Positions 7,837-16,679 of a DNA stretch of 64,000 nucleotides are shown piece by piece; the first letter of the stretch is position 1; every line of letters starts with the position of its first letter. The stretch spans positions 1,141,501 to 1,205,500 of the forward strand of contig NZ_CP042467.1 in NCBI RefSeq assembly GCF_007993755.1, given 5' to 3'. This DNA comes from Microvenator marinus. GTDB taxonomy: Bacteria > Myxococcota_A > Bradymonadia > Bradymonadales > Bradymonadaceae. Below the pieces are notes generated by a model. It had not been told where the DNA came from and searched no databases. It saw only the letters and a program-made list of their open reading frames with translations. A program made the translations under genes and the position numbers.

Positions 7837-9921
7837 TTATTGTTGGAGTCTAAACTCGACGCGTCGATTGATGCTTCTATTTCGGTTCGAGGTGTTCGGA
7901 AGAATCGGTCGATTCTCACCATAGCCTTCGGCTGTAAGTCTTTCGGAGCTGATTCCCTGGTCGATCAAGTGTTGACGCACGGCCTGCGCACGTCGCTTCG
8001 AAAGGTCCAAATTGAAGTCATCAGGCCCCACATCATCTGTGTGCCCCTCGATTTGTACCTTCTTGATCTGAGGGTTTTCTACCAGAAGCGACGTCACTTG
8101 TTGCAGGAGTGGGAACGACCGCTGTTGAATCGTCGCTTCACCGTTATCAAAGTAAATCGTCTGGCGTATCTCGATCTTGTCATCTCTCAATTCTACCAAA
8201 TCCTCTTTCGGTGCCGGACTCAAGACAAACATCAACTCGAGCGTTTTATCGCCGACCACCTCGATATCGCGTCCACGAGACAGGAACCCAGGGGCAGTAA
8301 CGCCCACGGAGTACTTCCCTGGCTTGAGTTCCTGCGCATAGTCTCCCGCTGCGCCCACAGGAATCTGCTTCTCTTCGGAACCCGTAAACCGCACGCTTGC
8401 ACCCGCAATCGGATTACCTGCCTCGTCTCGTACATCGCCGCGAACCGTACCGGCCTTTGGAAGCGCCTTCATTTGCACGGCGAGCGGATGCTCACCTGGC
8501 TCGCCTGGAAGAGTTCGTTCAACCTCGATGGGCTCGTAATCAGGATGTTCAATGGCGAACGTCACCCGCGACCCAGGCATGAACTCGTACGATCTAAACT
8601 TTCCGTCGGCACCGGTAGCTTGAGCGGTCTCGCCGCCAAGAGGATACCGCACAATCGCGCCGGAGATCGGCTCACCGGACTCTTGATCCCTCAAGGACCC
8701 TGCGACCCATGCCACCGGAGCGGCTTCTGGAGTCTTGGACTCTCGCTCTACGTATTCAATCTTTGGTGTCGGATCGATGGTCCACTGAACCCCGACGACC
8801 AACTCCCATGGAAGCGTCACAGGCAGTCCCGCTGCGTCCTCCGAGGTCAGGCCGATGTCCACACCAGCGTGCAAACCGAGGTTCTCAATAGGCTCGGACT
8901 TCACACCAACCGAAAGTACGTTCGGGAACGCCGGAAAACCGAGGTCCGAAACACATGGGAGATTGGGTTGGTCACACACACCATCTGCGCCAGAGACGGG
9001 AATCGCCATGCTCCACGCAAGGAACGGCGAGACGTATGGGAACTCGTATTCGATTCCTGTTCCGATCTCCACCGCGTCATAGGCGGAGAGTTGGTAAGCA
9101 AATCGTTCTACTCGCGTCGGTGTGAGGCCATCGGGCACGAGGTTTTCGGACCCGTCCATTCGGTAGCCGATATTGAGGTGCGCATTCAGATGCATTTGGT
9201 CGTCGCTAAGCTCCGAACCCTTCATCGAAACCAGCAATCGTGGCCGAATGCCGAAACCCGAGAAGTCCACACCCGTTGAGCCGAAGCCCGTAGGTACAAA
9301 GAAGGTCGAATCGAGGCCGAGGTAGAATCCCGGGGCGACGTCGAAATAGCCTTTGAGTCCAAGTGCCGCATCCCCTTGTGAAAGCATGGCTTCCGGACGT
9401 CCAAAACTATTGACGTTCGACTGAAAACGCAGGCGCAAATTGGCAGAAAAATACTTGAAAGGACTCGCTTCGATCAGGAGGTTTCCTGCGAAGAAGTCGT
9501 TCGTGTCGTTGAAGCGTATGGTGTTTGAACCGGTGTAGAACTGACTCATGAGGGCAATTCGGTAGGTATGTGGTGCACCACCCCACGCGGAGCTCAAGTT
9601 TTGCAATCCGACACTACCTTCTAAGTTGAGCATCGCGCTGACAAGCCGCGAGTCGCCCTCGTCCTCAGTCTCTTCCTCAGTCGGCACCACCGCAGTGGCA
9701 CTTACGCCCGGCGCAATCTCAACTTCCGACCCTTGATCTGTCTCTCCGGTTGCGTCTTCGGCCTCCTCAGCTGGGGCTGCCCCCTCAGTCACAGGTTCAG
9801 TAGCTGCGGGCTCGGCCGCGTCATCTGTAGATCCCGTCTCCCACGGCATATCCTGAGAAAATGCAGAAAATGGCAGGCCCGTAACGAGTAGCGCAACGGC
9901 TACTCTCTGTGAAAACAACAT
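7837..9921 (-). CDS. OmpA-family outer-membrane protein with carboxypeptidase-regulatory-like repeats
   Basis: Large envelope protein of 694 residues. It has a signal peptide ending near FSAFSQ, an acidic Ala/Glu/Thr-rich linker (about 25-80), a region that looks like an outer-membrane beta-barrel (about 95-390), two CarboxypepD-regulatory-like beta-sandwich repeats (VAGSLRDQESGEPISGA and VRGDVRDEAGNPIAGA) and a C-terminal OmpA peptidoglycan-binding domain with IEGHTDDVG and NRSINRRVEF. The likely role is anchoring the outer membrane to peptidoglycan. CGGAG lies 6 bases before the ATG. A long open frame on the opposite strand is only a coding shadow. Confidence 0.88.
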   Translation of the reverse strand: MLFSQRVAVALLVTGLPFSAFSQDMPWETGSTDDAAEPAATEPVTEGAAPAEEAEDATGETDQGSEVEIAPGVSATAVVPTEEETEDEGDSRLVSAMLNLEGSVGLQNLSSAWGGAPHTYRIALMSQFYTGSNTIRFNDTNDFFAGNLLIEASPFKYFSANLRLRFQSNVNSFGRPEAMLSQGDAALGLKGYFDVAPGFYLGLDSTFFVPTGFGSTGVDFSGFGIRPRLLVSMKGSELSDDQMHLNAHLNIGYRMDGSENLVPDGLTPTRVERFAYQLSAYDAVEIGTGIEYEFPYVSPFLAWSMAIPVSGADGVCDQPNLPCVSDLGFPAFPNVLSVGVKSEPIENLGLHAGVDIGLTSEDAAGLPVTLPWELVVGVQWTIDPTPKIEYVERESKTPEAAPVAWVAGSLRDQESGEPISGAIVRYPLGGETAQATGADGKFRSYEFMPGSRVTFAIEHPDYEPIEVERTLPGEPGEHPLAVQMKALPKAGTVRGDVRDEAGNPIAGASVRFTGSEEKQIPVGAAGDYAQELKPGKYSVGVTAPGFLSRGRDIEVVGDKTLELMFVLSPAPKEDLVELRDDKIEIRQTIYFDNGEATIQQRSFPLLQQVTSLLVENPQIKKVQIEGHTDDVGPDDFNLDLSKRRAQAVRQHLIDQGISSERLTAEGYGENRPILPNTSNRNRSINRRVEFRLQQ

Positions 9922-9984
9922 GATGACTCCGGCGGCAAAAGGCCTAGATCGCTTTGTAAAATCCCGGTCTTTGCTAGGTCAATC

Positions 9985-10398
9985 TCACACAGGTGTCAAG
10001 ATTCCGGCCATCTCTAGACCGACCCGGACAAGCCCAAACACCACTGCGCACAAGAGGGCCAGGGGCCAGAAATAACGACCAATTCGGCCTTCGAACCACG
10101 TGGAGAGTCCAGTTTCGCCTTTGTAGAGCTCCCAAGCGCTCACCAGCGCAGCGACAAGGCAGGCCAAGATCATAAAGATGCCAAACGGATGAAAGTGTAC
10201 CGACGCCGCGAAATCTCCGTGCAGCGCGTGAGTCCAACTTCGGGTCATCCCACAGCCGAAACATGAATACCCAGTCACCATGCGGATTGGGCACTTCCAA
10301 AGTGAAACGCCGCCCGATGCCAGGATCCCCGTGTAAACGAGGGCCCCGACATAGGCGGCGATAAAAAACACTCTTCGGTTTCGGCTTGTAGCCTTCAT
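9985..10398 (-). CDS. DUF2752 family small membrane protein
   Basis: A 137-residue integral membrane protein with about three hydrophobic segments. The DUF2752 signature, a Cys-Pro followed by a C-x-G-C-G-x-T-R box, is seen as CPIRMVTGYSCFGCGMTRS. The family function is unknown. It begins one base after the DUF4234 gene stops, a pairing that suggests a shared job, and the two probably form one transcript. Confidence 0.85.
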   Translation of the reverse strand: MKATSRNRRVFFIAAYVGALVYTGILASGGVSLWKCPIRMVTGYSCFGCGMTRSWTHALHGDFAASVHFHPFGIFMILACLVAALVSAWELYKGETGLSTWFEGRIGRYFWPLALLCAVVFGLVRVGLEMAGILTPV

Positions 10399-10399
10399 C

Positions 10400-10771
10400 T
10401 TAGAAACCGCCAGCAGCTCCGCCTGGTGAACCGTTTTCCCACGCCTCGTTCAAGCCTTGCTGGATAAAGAAAGGTCCTACTCCAATAAGCAAAAGCACAA
10501 AGAGAATTGGAGCGTCAAACTGGGGCTTAACTCCCCAGGTGTTTTGAATTTCCACAACTGAATTGCAGAGTCGCCAGCTAAACCAAATACCCCAAGCCCC
10601 GCAGGTGACTATCGAGAGGAGAATCTCTTTTACGAAATTGTACTCCTCGCGGCCAAGGCCCTTGTTGATGTCGTCCACGACCCCATACATCCAAATGAAC
10701 CCGTAAATACCGCACGTCAACATCGGTAGAAAAAGTACCATCAACGGGTTTCTAACTTCGCCTCTTTGCAT
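10400..10771 (-). CDS. DUF4234 family small membrane protein
   Basis: A 123-residue membrane protein. The region RNPLMVLFLPMLTCGIYG and the later ILLSIVTCGAWGIWFSW match the twin hydrophobic pattern of DUF4234. The downstream ATG is chosen as start because GGAG stands 7 bases before it; an in-frame ATG 12 bases upstream lacks this. A 7-bp inverted repeat (GGTTGAG/CTCAACC, 29-base loop) lies upstream at 10796-10838. Function is unknown. Confidence 0.8.
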   Translation of the reverse strand: MQRGEVRNPLMVLFLPMLTCGIYGFIWMYGVVDDINKGLGREEYNFVKEILLSIVTCGAWGIWFSWRLCNSVVEIQNTWGVKPQFDAPILFVLLLIGVGPFFIQQGLNEAWENGSPGGAAGGF

Positions 10772-10795
10772 CGAACTCTCCATTTGTAGTTAACT

Positions 10796-10838
10796 GGTTG
10801 AGGGTCGACACTCTCACACTCAGACGGGGATCTCAACC
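10796..10838. repeat. Inverted repeat upstream of the DUF4234 gene
   Basis: The arms GGTTGAG and CTCAACC are perfect over 7 bp with a 29-base loop and lie just ahead of the start codon. No T-run follows on either side, so it does not look like a terminator. It could be a leader hairpin or chance. Confidence 0.3.
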
Positions 10839-10874
10839 ATCCCAAGCATCCAAGACGCGAAACTTCAGGTTCTT

Positions 10875-12620
10875 TCAGACGCTTAGGAGACCCTCACGCT
10901 GTTTCTCGATCAGTCGATGATAAACGCCTTCTTTACCCACCAACTCTCGGTGCTCACCGGTCTCCACTACCCTTCCCCTCTCCAAGACTACCAACTTGTC
11001 GGCGCCGGCCACGGTGGAGAGACGATGCGCGATGATCAGTGTCGTCCGACCGCGCATCAACTCCTCGAGAGCCACCTGAACGAGTGACTCACTCTCCACA
11101 TCGAGCGCGCTCGTCGCTTCATCCAAAATCAGAATACTTGGGTCCTTCAGTACCGCACGGGCAATGGCGATGCGTTGTTTTTGACCACCAGACAATCGCA
11201 CACCACGCTCGCCAATCAAGGTTTCCAAACCCTCGGGAAACTCATTGACGAAATCCCATGCATGGGCTGCACGTAGTGCGTCTTCGACCTCGATCTCAGA
11301 CGCATCAGGACGGGCATAAAGCACGTTTTCACGCACGCTCCCCGAGAAGAGAATCGGCTCCTGTGAGACCACCCCGATCCGTTCCCGAAGGCGGTCAGGG
11401 TGCAAGCTTCGGATATCCACGCCGTCGATGAGAATCCGCCCGTCCACGGGATCGTAAAACCTCAGCAATAGTGCGGCAATCGTAGACTTACCCGCTCCAG
11501 AAGCCCCTACAAACGCCACCTTCTCCCCTTCTTTGACCTCAAAACTCGCCTCTTGCAGCGCATTGACGTCCGTTCGAGTTGGATACGCGAAGGTCACGTT
11601 TTCGAAACTGATATTCCCTTTGATCACGATGTCTTCAGTGCCTGAACTCTCGATCTTTGGCACGCGGTCTATCAAGTAGAAGACCCGCTCCGCCGCACCC
11701 GAAGCCTTCATGAAGTCCGTCCAAAGACCGCTCAAAACTCCCAGAGCAAAAGCGACCATCAAGGTATAGAGCAAGAATGCGGTCAACTCACCGGCACTCA
11801 TGCGTCCTTCCATCACCAGGTGTCCGCCGTACCCGAGAATCACCGCGACCGCGCCGTAGCCGAGCAGGGAGACGGCTCCACCAAAAATCGCACCGACCAT
11901 GCCGCGTTCGCGCGCCGCATCGAACGATGCCTCCACGGCGACTTTGTACTGACTGAGGGCAAAAGCTTCGGCAGCAAAACTGCGCACCGTACGAATCCCG
12001 GCAATGGATTCATCTGCTATCGCCGTGGAATCCGCCAGCGTGTCTTGCACGCGGCGTGAGAGTGCGCGGACTTTTCGCCCGTAATACACGGCGAAGCCCA
12101 CCACTGCAGGAACCGCCACGACCATCACCATAGAGAGTTCCAGGGACGTGAAGAAAAGCACGATGATCCCGCCAAGCGCCTGCGTGAGATACCTCAGCGA
12201 CATCGATAGATTCGTGGTCACAGCACTTTGTAAGACCTGCGTGTCATTGGTCAATCTGCTGGTCAACTCCCCGGTCTTCTCAGCGTCGAAAAACCCGATT
12301 TCCTGGCGAAGAATTGCGCTGAACAAACCCTGTCTTAGGTCCGCTACAACCCGCTCACCCACTAAGGTGAATAGATAGTAACGAAGGCTCACAAACACGG
12401 CCTGAAACACAAAGAGGAAGACGAGCGCGCCACCAACCAGTGTCCAGTCGTACTTAGCGCCTTCACCCAATAGGTCATCTACGCCGATGCGGGCAGCCTG
12501 AGGGTATAAGAGGCCCATTCCGCTCGCCGCAAAGAGCGCAAACGTGGCCACGATCAGGACCTTCAAATGCGGGCGTGCGAGGCCGACGATGCGGCGAAGT
12601 GTGATTTTTGTCTCTGCCAT
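10875..12620 (-). CDS. ABC exporter, fused permease and ATPase (MsbA/LmrA type)
   Basis: Half-transporter of 581 residues that should work as a homodimer to export a lipid, drug or peptide. The N-terminal ABC membrane domain has six hydrophobic helices (about 1-310). The ATPase domain has Walker A GASGAGKST, signature LSGGQKQR, Walker B ILILDEATSAL and the switch His in IIAHRLST. No Q-loop or signature defect is seen. It is divergent from the phospholipase D/VTT gene with 69 bases between starts. The substrate cannot be told from sequence; a lipid exporter is plausible given the lipid-related neighbour. Confidence 0.93.
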   Translation of the reverse strand: MAETKITLRRIVGLARPHLKVLIVATFALFAASGMGLLYPQAARIGVDDLLGEGAKYDWTLVGGALVFLFVFQAVFVSLRYYLFTLVGERVVADLRQGLFSAILRQEIGFFDAEKTGELTSRLTNDTQVLQSAVTTNLSMSLRYLTQALGGIIVLFFTSLELSMVMVVAVPAVVGFAVYYGRKVRALSRRVQDTLADSTAIADESIAGIRTVRSFAAEAFALSQYKVAVEASFDAARERGMVGAIFGGAVSLLGYGAVAVILGYGGHLVMEGRMSAGELTAFLLYTLMVAFALGVLSGLWTDFMKASGAAERVFYLIDRVPKIESSGTEDIVIKGNISFENVTFAYPTRTDVNALQEASFEVKEGEKVAFVGASGAGKSTIAALLLRFYDPVDGRILIDGVDIRSLHPDRLRERIGVVSQEPILFSGSVRENVLYARPDASEIEVEDALRAAHAWDFVNEFPEGLETLIGERGVRLSGGQKQRIAIARAVLKDPSILILDEATSALDVESESLVQVALEELMRGRTTLIIAHRLSTVAGADKLVVLERGRVVETGEHRELVGKEGVYHRLIEKQREGLLSV

Positions 12621-12689
12621 TTAGGACTTCATTTTCGCGGGTCAAACTTCTATCGCTACATGTTAGCATGATGCGAAGGGAGACGCGTT

Positions 12690-14753
12690 GTGGACATTTT
12701 CAAACCAGGAGTCAATTGCCTTGATGTCTACGAGGATATTGAGGTCAGTATCTTTCGAGATTCGAAATCCTATTTCGATGAACTCGTCGAAGCACTCAAA
12801 AATGCCCGTCAGACCATTTATATTGCCGGTTGGGAAATGGAATCCCAAATGTGGCTCCAGCCTGACTCGCCATCGCCAAAGACGCTAGAGTCGCTCCTCA
12901 AAGAACTTCTTTCAAGCCGACGAGACCTGCAGATCTACTTGCTCATCTGGGATATGAGCGAGGTCAAAAGGATGGCGAACAATCCTATAAAGATGCTCAG
13001 ACCCGCGTGGTTTCCTCACCGCAGACTCAAGCTTCGACACGACGACCACTACCCTTTTGGGGGCTGTCATCATCAGAAGTTCGTCGTGATCGACGACCAA
13101 CTTGCCTACTGCGGCGGCATCGACCTTACGGTTGGACGCTGGGATACCCCGGAACATCGCCCTGTGGACTCGAGACGTAGCGACGCATTTGGTGTTGAGC
13201 ATGGTCCTATCCACGACTTCCAGCTCCGAGTTGACGGCGAGCCAGCAAGAAAGATGGGAGCACTCTTTCGTGAGCGTTGGCTGAGGGTTTCGAGGAGACC
13301 ACCGCGAACTCCGCGCGTCGCGCCTTACCCTACACCTTTCGAGAGCACCTTGAGGGCAAAAACACTGGCTCTGGCACGCACAGACCCAGCTGTGACGCCG
13401 TCGATCCGGGAGATCGAGAGGCTCTTTCTCGACACGATCGCCGCGGCAAAGTCCTATATCTTCATCGAGAACCAATATCTAACCTCGCCGATCATTGGGG
13501 ATGCCCTCTCGAAGCGCCTTGAAGAAGCCAATGGCCCTGAGATCGTGATTATTGGCCCACGAGAACCCGCTGGATGGCTCGAGGAAATCACGGTTGGGAT
13601 GCTGCGCTGGCGGGTGATTGAGCGCCTCCGAAGAGCCGATTCATCTGGAAGACTCCGTATCGTCTACCCCATGGCATCGGTCGAAAATGACGTCACCCTC
13701 TACGTGCATTCAAAATTCATGATTGTGGACGACGCGTTCATTCGCGTGGGGTCTGCAAATATATCTCAACGATCGTTCCGAATCGATTCTGAACTCGATA
13801 TCGCGGCTATTTCCGAAGATCACGAGACCCTGCGTCGCCTCCTTTGTGAGCTGCTTGCCGAACACACAGCGCTTCCCCTTGACCGTGTTCAAGACGCTCT
13901 TCGCGACTCAATTGCCAAAGGCTTGGACGCTCTGATGCTCGAAGGCGAGAGCTCAGACCGAAGACTCGTGACGCTAGGGAATGCACCACAGGCTGCGTGG
14001 CGAAAGTTCGCCCATGACGGCGACATCCTTTTCGACCCGGATAGACCACGCTCCTTGGCCCAGATTGCGGATGTCGTGCTTGGCGCAAAGGCTCGCAAAC
14101 GGTTTTTGAAGCGAGTACCAAACGGCCTAATCTCCACCATCGTCTGGACCGCTCTCTGCCTGATTTCAGCCAAAGTCTTGCATTTATCTTCTGTAGACGT
14201 GCTCCAAATCGATGCGTTCTTCGCGAGCTGGCAAGCGCTGGTCGCTATCACGTTGGGATGTCTGGTCTTGCTCTCGTTTGGCGCGCCCATCTTTGTGGTT
14301 TTGGTCTTTCTCAATCTGGTATTCGACGGCATCACCTCAATCCCTGCCGCACTCCTTGTAACCACAGGTGCTGCGGTGGTTTCCTACAGATTGGGCCAAA
14401 GAGTCGGAAGAAGCGTGCTCAATCGAATATGGGGTTTGAAAGTCAAAGACGTCCAAAAAGAACTCTTTAGGCGAGGAGTCTTTAGTATTGTGGCGCTACG
14501 CTTTTTGCCTATCTCCACATTTGCGGCTGTGGGTTTAGCCGCCGGCGCCGCCTCACACCCCTTTAAACCCTATGTCATTGGCAGCGTTCTGGGCATGGTA
14601 CCGAACGTGTTGCTGCTTTCTCTCACCGCCATGTTCATCGCTCGATACGCGCGTTATCCAAACCCGTTCGAACTCGCGCTTGTGGCCACTTCGCTAGCTT
14701 TCATCGCCCTGGTGATGAAAGCCGTTTCGAGGCACCTTCAAAGAAAGAGTTAG
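12690..14753 (+). CDS. Phospholipase D-like protein fused to a VTT (TVP38/TMEM64, DedA-like) membrane domain
   Basis: 687-residue fusion. The N-terminal two thirds is a phospholipase D/cardiolipin-synthase-like domain with two complete HKD motifs, HHQKFVVIDD and HSKFMIVDD, each H-x-K-x4-D, followed by GGIDL and GSANIS. The C-terminal 200 residues form a membrane region with about five helices and the VTT-type segment RFLPISTFAAVGLAAGA. The start is GTG, supported by AAGGGAG about 8 bases upstream. It probably acts on phospholipids at the inner membrane, possibly coupling head-group transfer to lipid flipping, since VTT/DedA proteins can act as lipid scramblases or transporters. The coupling is inference. 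Confidence 0.88.
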   Translation: MDIFKPGVNCLDVYEDIEVSIFRDSKSYFDELVEALKNARQTIYIAGWEMESQMWLQPDSPSPKTLESLLKELLSSRRDLQIYLLIWDMSEVKRMANNPIKMLRPAWFPHRRLKLRHDDHYPFGGCHHQKFVVIDDQLAYCGGIDLTVGRWDTPEHRPVDSRRSDAFGVEHGPIHDFQLRVDGEPARKMGALFRERWLRVSRRPPRTPRVAPYPTPFESTLRAKTLALARTDPAVTPSIREIERLFLDTIAAAKSYIFIENQYLTSPIIGDALSKRLEEANGPEIVIIGPREPAGWLEEITVGMLRWRVIERLRRADSSGRLRIVYPMASVENDVTLYVHSKFMIVDDAFIRVGSANISQRSFRIDSELDIAAISEDHETLRRLLCELLAEHTALPLDRVQDALRDSIAKGLDALMLEGESSDRRLVTLGNAPQAAWRKFAHDGDILFDPDRPRSLAQIADVVLGAKARKRFLKRVPNGLISTIVWTALCLISAKVLHLSSVDVLQIDAFFASWQALVAITLGCLVLLSFGAPIFVVLVFLNLVFDGITSIPAALLVTTGAAVVSYRLGQRVGRSVLNRIWGLKVKDVQKELFRRGVFSIVALRFLPISTFAAVGLAAGAASHPFKPYVIGSVLGMVPNVLLLSLTAMFIARYARYPNPFELALVATSLAFIALVMKAVSRHLQRKS

Positions 14754-14841
14754 TATTTGCCTTGCTCAACTCGAATTCGTGACTACAGTTGCCGCGTTCA
14801 TATCCGGGCGCAACGCCCAAACCAAAGTTTACTAAGAAGTT

Positions 14842-15948
14842 ATGAGTAAAAGAGACTATTACGAAGTTCTAGGACTGGGTCGAGACGCCGACGAACGCGC
14901 CATCAAGAAGGCGTACCGCGAATTGGCAATGCAGTTCCACCCGGACAGAAACCCGGGTGATGACGTCGCAGAAGCCAGCTTCAAGGAAGCCGCCGAAGCT
15001 TATGAAGTTCTCTCCAACCCTGAAAAGAGAAAACTCTACGATCAGTTTGGTCACGAGGGCCTAAGCGGCCGCGGAGCAGGTCCTGGCTTCGGCAGCGTAG
15101 ATGATATCTTCTCTCAGTTTGGAGACATCTTCGGAGACTTCTTCGGTTTTGGACGTCAGCGAAACCCCAACGGCCCAAGGCCCGGGGCGGATCTAAGACT
15201 CGATATCGAACTCACCTTTGAAGAAGCCGTTCGCGGCACACAAAAAGAGGTTGAAGTTCGCAGACACGCTGAGTGTGAAACGTGCAGCGGCTCCGGGGCA
15301 AAACCCGGTACCGAGCCCGTGGTTTGTTCAACGTGCGGCGGACGCGGACAAGTCCATCACTCACAGGGCTTCTTTACCCTCTCTTCAACCTGCCCGCATT
15401 GCCGTGGACAAGGCAAAGTCGTCAAAGATCCGTGTGAAGACTGCTCCGGTGCTGGAGTCACTGAAGAGAAGAAAATGGTCACCGTGAAGATCCCGCCAGG
15501 GGTTGACCACGGAACCAGACTTCGAATCCGAAATGAAGGAGAAGCAGGCCGCAAAGGGGGACAACGCGGAGACCTCTACGTTTTCCTTCACGTTGAGCCG
15601 AGCGAGATTTTCGAGCGCGACGGAGCCAACATTCACCTCAAGGTTGGAATCTCATTCGTGCAGGCCGCCCTTGGTTCGGAACTTGAAATCCCGACCCTCG
15701 ATGACCCAAAGAAGATCACCATCAAGCCGGGAACACAGTACGGGGACACTCTGGTCCTAGAGAACCACGGCATACCTCACGTCAACAGGCCCAACGCGAA
15801 GGGCGCACTCATCGTTCACTTTGACGTTCGGATCCCCACAAAGCTGGACTCAAAACAACGCGAACTTCTGGAAAAATACGCCGAGATTTCAAACATCTCG
15901 ACCACAGAAGCGAGCTTCTTCGACAAGCTCAAAGAGAAGATTCTCTAA
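14842..15948 (+). CDS. dnaJ: Molecular chaperone DnaJ
   Basis: Hsp40 co-chaperone that stimulates DnaK ATPase and holds unfolded proteins. The 368-residue protein is a complete type I DnaJ: J-domain with HPD at 33-35, Gly/Phe-rich stretch with [15 protein letters not shown], four CxxCxGxG zinc repeats ([32 protein letters not shown]) and the C-terminal beta-sandwich domains. dnaK and grpE are not next to it. Its last four bases overlap the tail of the convergent reductase gene. Confidence 0.97.
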   Translation: MSKRDYYEVLGLGRDADERAIKKAYRELAMQFHPDRNPGDDVAEASFKEAAEAYEVLSNPEKRKLYDQFGHEGLSGRGAGPGFGSVDDIFSQFGDIFGDFFGFGRQRNPNGPRPGADLRLDIELTFEEAVRGTQKEVEVRRHAECETCSGSGAKPGTEPVVCSTCGGRGQVHHSQGFFTLSSTCPHCRGQGKVVKDPCEDCSGAGVTEEKKMVTVKIPPGVDHGTRLRIRNEGEAGRKGGQRGDLYVFLHVEPSEIFERDGANIHLKVGISFVQAALGSELEIPTLDDPKKITIKPGTQYGDTLVLENHGIPHVNRPNAKGALIVHFDVRIPTKLDSKQRELLEKYAEISNISTTEASFFDKLKEKIL

Positions 15949-16679
15949 AGGTTGAGTCGCTTGAAAAGTGCTTCAGGCATCACCTTGATCACACCCATGA
16001 TTCCTCGCCAAAATCGCGGGTAGTACATCTCGTTTTCTCCACGCGATGCCGCTCGCTTAATTGCAAGTGCAGCGTCAGCAGGGTCAGCCACTGGAATTGC
16101 GGTTTCCATGCCGTAGGTCATGCGGGTATCCACAAAGCCAAGCTTGACGGTCAGGACATGCACACCTGACCTAAAGCACCGATTTCTCAGGCCTTGCAAA
16201 TAAAGGGCGAACGCACCCTTAGCGCTTCCGTAGATATAATTTGATTGCCGTCCACGATCTCCTGCCACGGAACTCAGCCCGATAATCGTGCCCGAGCTTC
16301 GCTCGATCATCTTTTGAGCCACCAACTCTGAAACACTCACCGAGCCGGTGTAGTTGATATCGATAACCCTTCTAGCCGCGCTCGGGTCTGTCTCGGACTC
16401 CTCTTGTTCCCCCATGTCCCCAAAGGCAACCAGAGCAACTTCGATGGCGCCGAGCTCGGACTCGACTTGCTCGACCAGCGCGGCGTGCGCGTCGAGGTTC
16501 GTGGCGTCAAAAGCCCCAAAGCCTGTCCGCACACCAAATCTCACCTTCAAATCTGCGGCGATCCTTTCGGCCTCCGCCACGTCTCTTGCCGCAAGATAAA
16601 CCGCGTGCCCTTCCTCGGCATAAACACCCGCAATGGCGCGAGCGATGGGCGATGTCGCACCCAGTATCAAAACGCTCAC
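15945..16679 (-). CDS. Short-chain dehydrogenase/reductase, DprE2-like
   Basis: 244-residue NAD(P)-dependent reductase. The Rossmann motif [12 protein letters not shown] resembles the DprE2 form rather than the classical TGxxxGxG; the active-site Ser is in GLSSVAGDR and the YxxxK pair in YGSAK. The start is a GTG preceded by GGAGGTG and overlapping the stop of the upstream oxidase gene as GTGA, so an upstream in-frame ATG is rejected. In mycobacteria DprE1 and DprE2 together epimerise decaprenylphosphoryl ribose to arabinose by oxidation then reduction. The same gene pairing here suggests a two-step epimerase acting on a polyprenyl-phosphate sugar; the sugar is unknown. Confidence 0.82.
   Translation of the reverse strand: MSVLILGATSPIARAIAGVYAEEGHAVYLAARDVAEAERIAADLKVRFGVRTGFGAFDATNLDAHAALVEQVESELGAIEVALVAFGDMGEQEESETDPSAARRVIDINYTGSVSVSELVAQKMIERSSGTIIGLSSVAGDRGRQSNYIYGSAKGAFALYLQGLRNRCFRSGVHVLTVKLGFVDTRMTYGMETAIPVADPADAALAIKRAASRGENEMYYPRFWRGIMGVIKVMPEALFKRLNL

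Noticed and set aside
7780-9279. Open frame of 499 codons on the plus strand
   Set aside because: It lies wholly opposite radA and the OmpA-family gene, has no recognisable domain and high Arg/His content, and is explained by the codon pattern of the real genes.
9925-9984. TTGACC with a 17-base spacer and TTACAA before the OmpA-family gene
   Set aside because: The -10 matches consensus at only two or three positions, so I do not report a promoter.
14800-14815. GGGCG/CGCCC hairpin before dnaJ
   Set aside because: Only 5 bp with no T-run and no CIRCE-like sequence (TTAGCACTC-N9-GAGTGCTAA), so neither terminator nor HrcA site.
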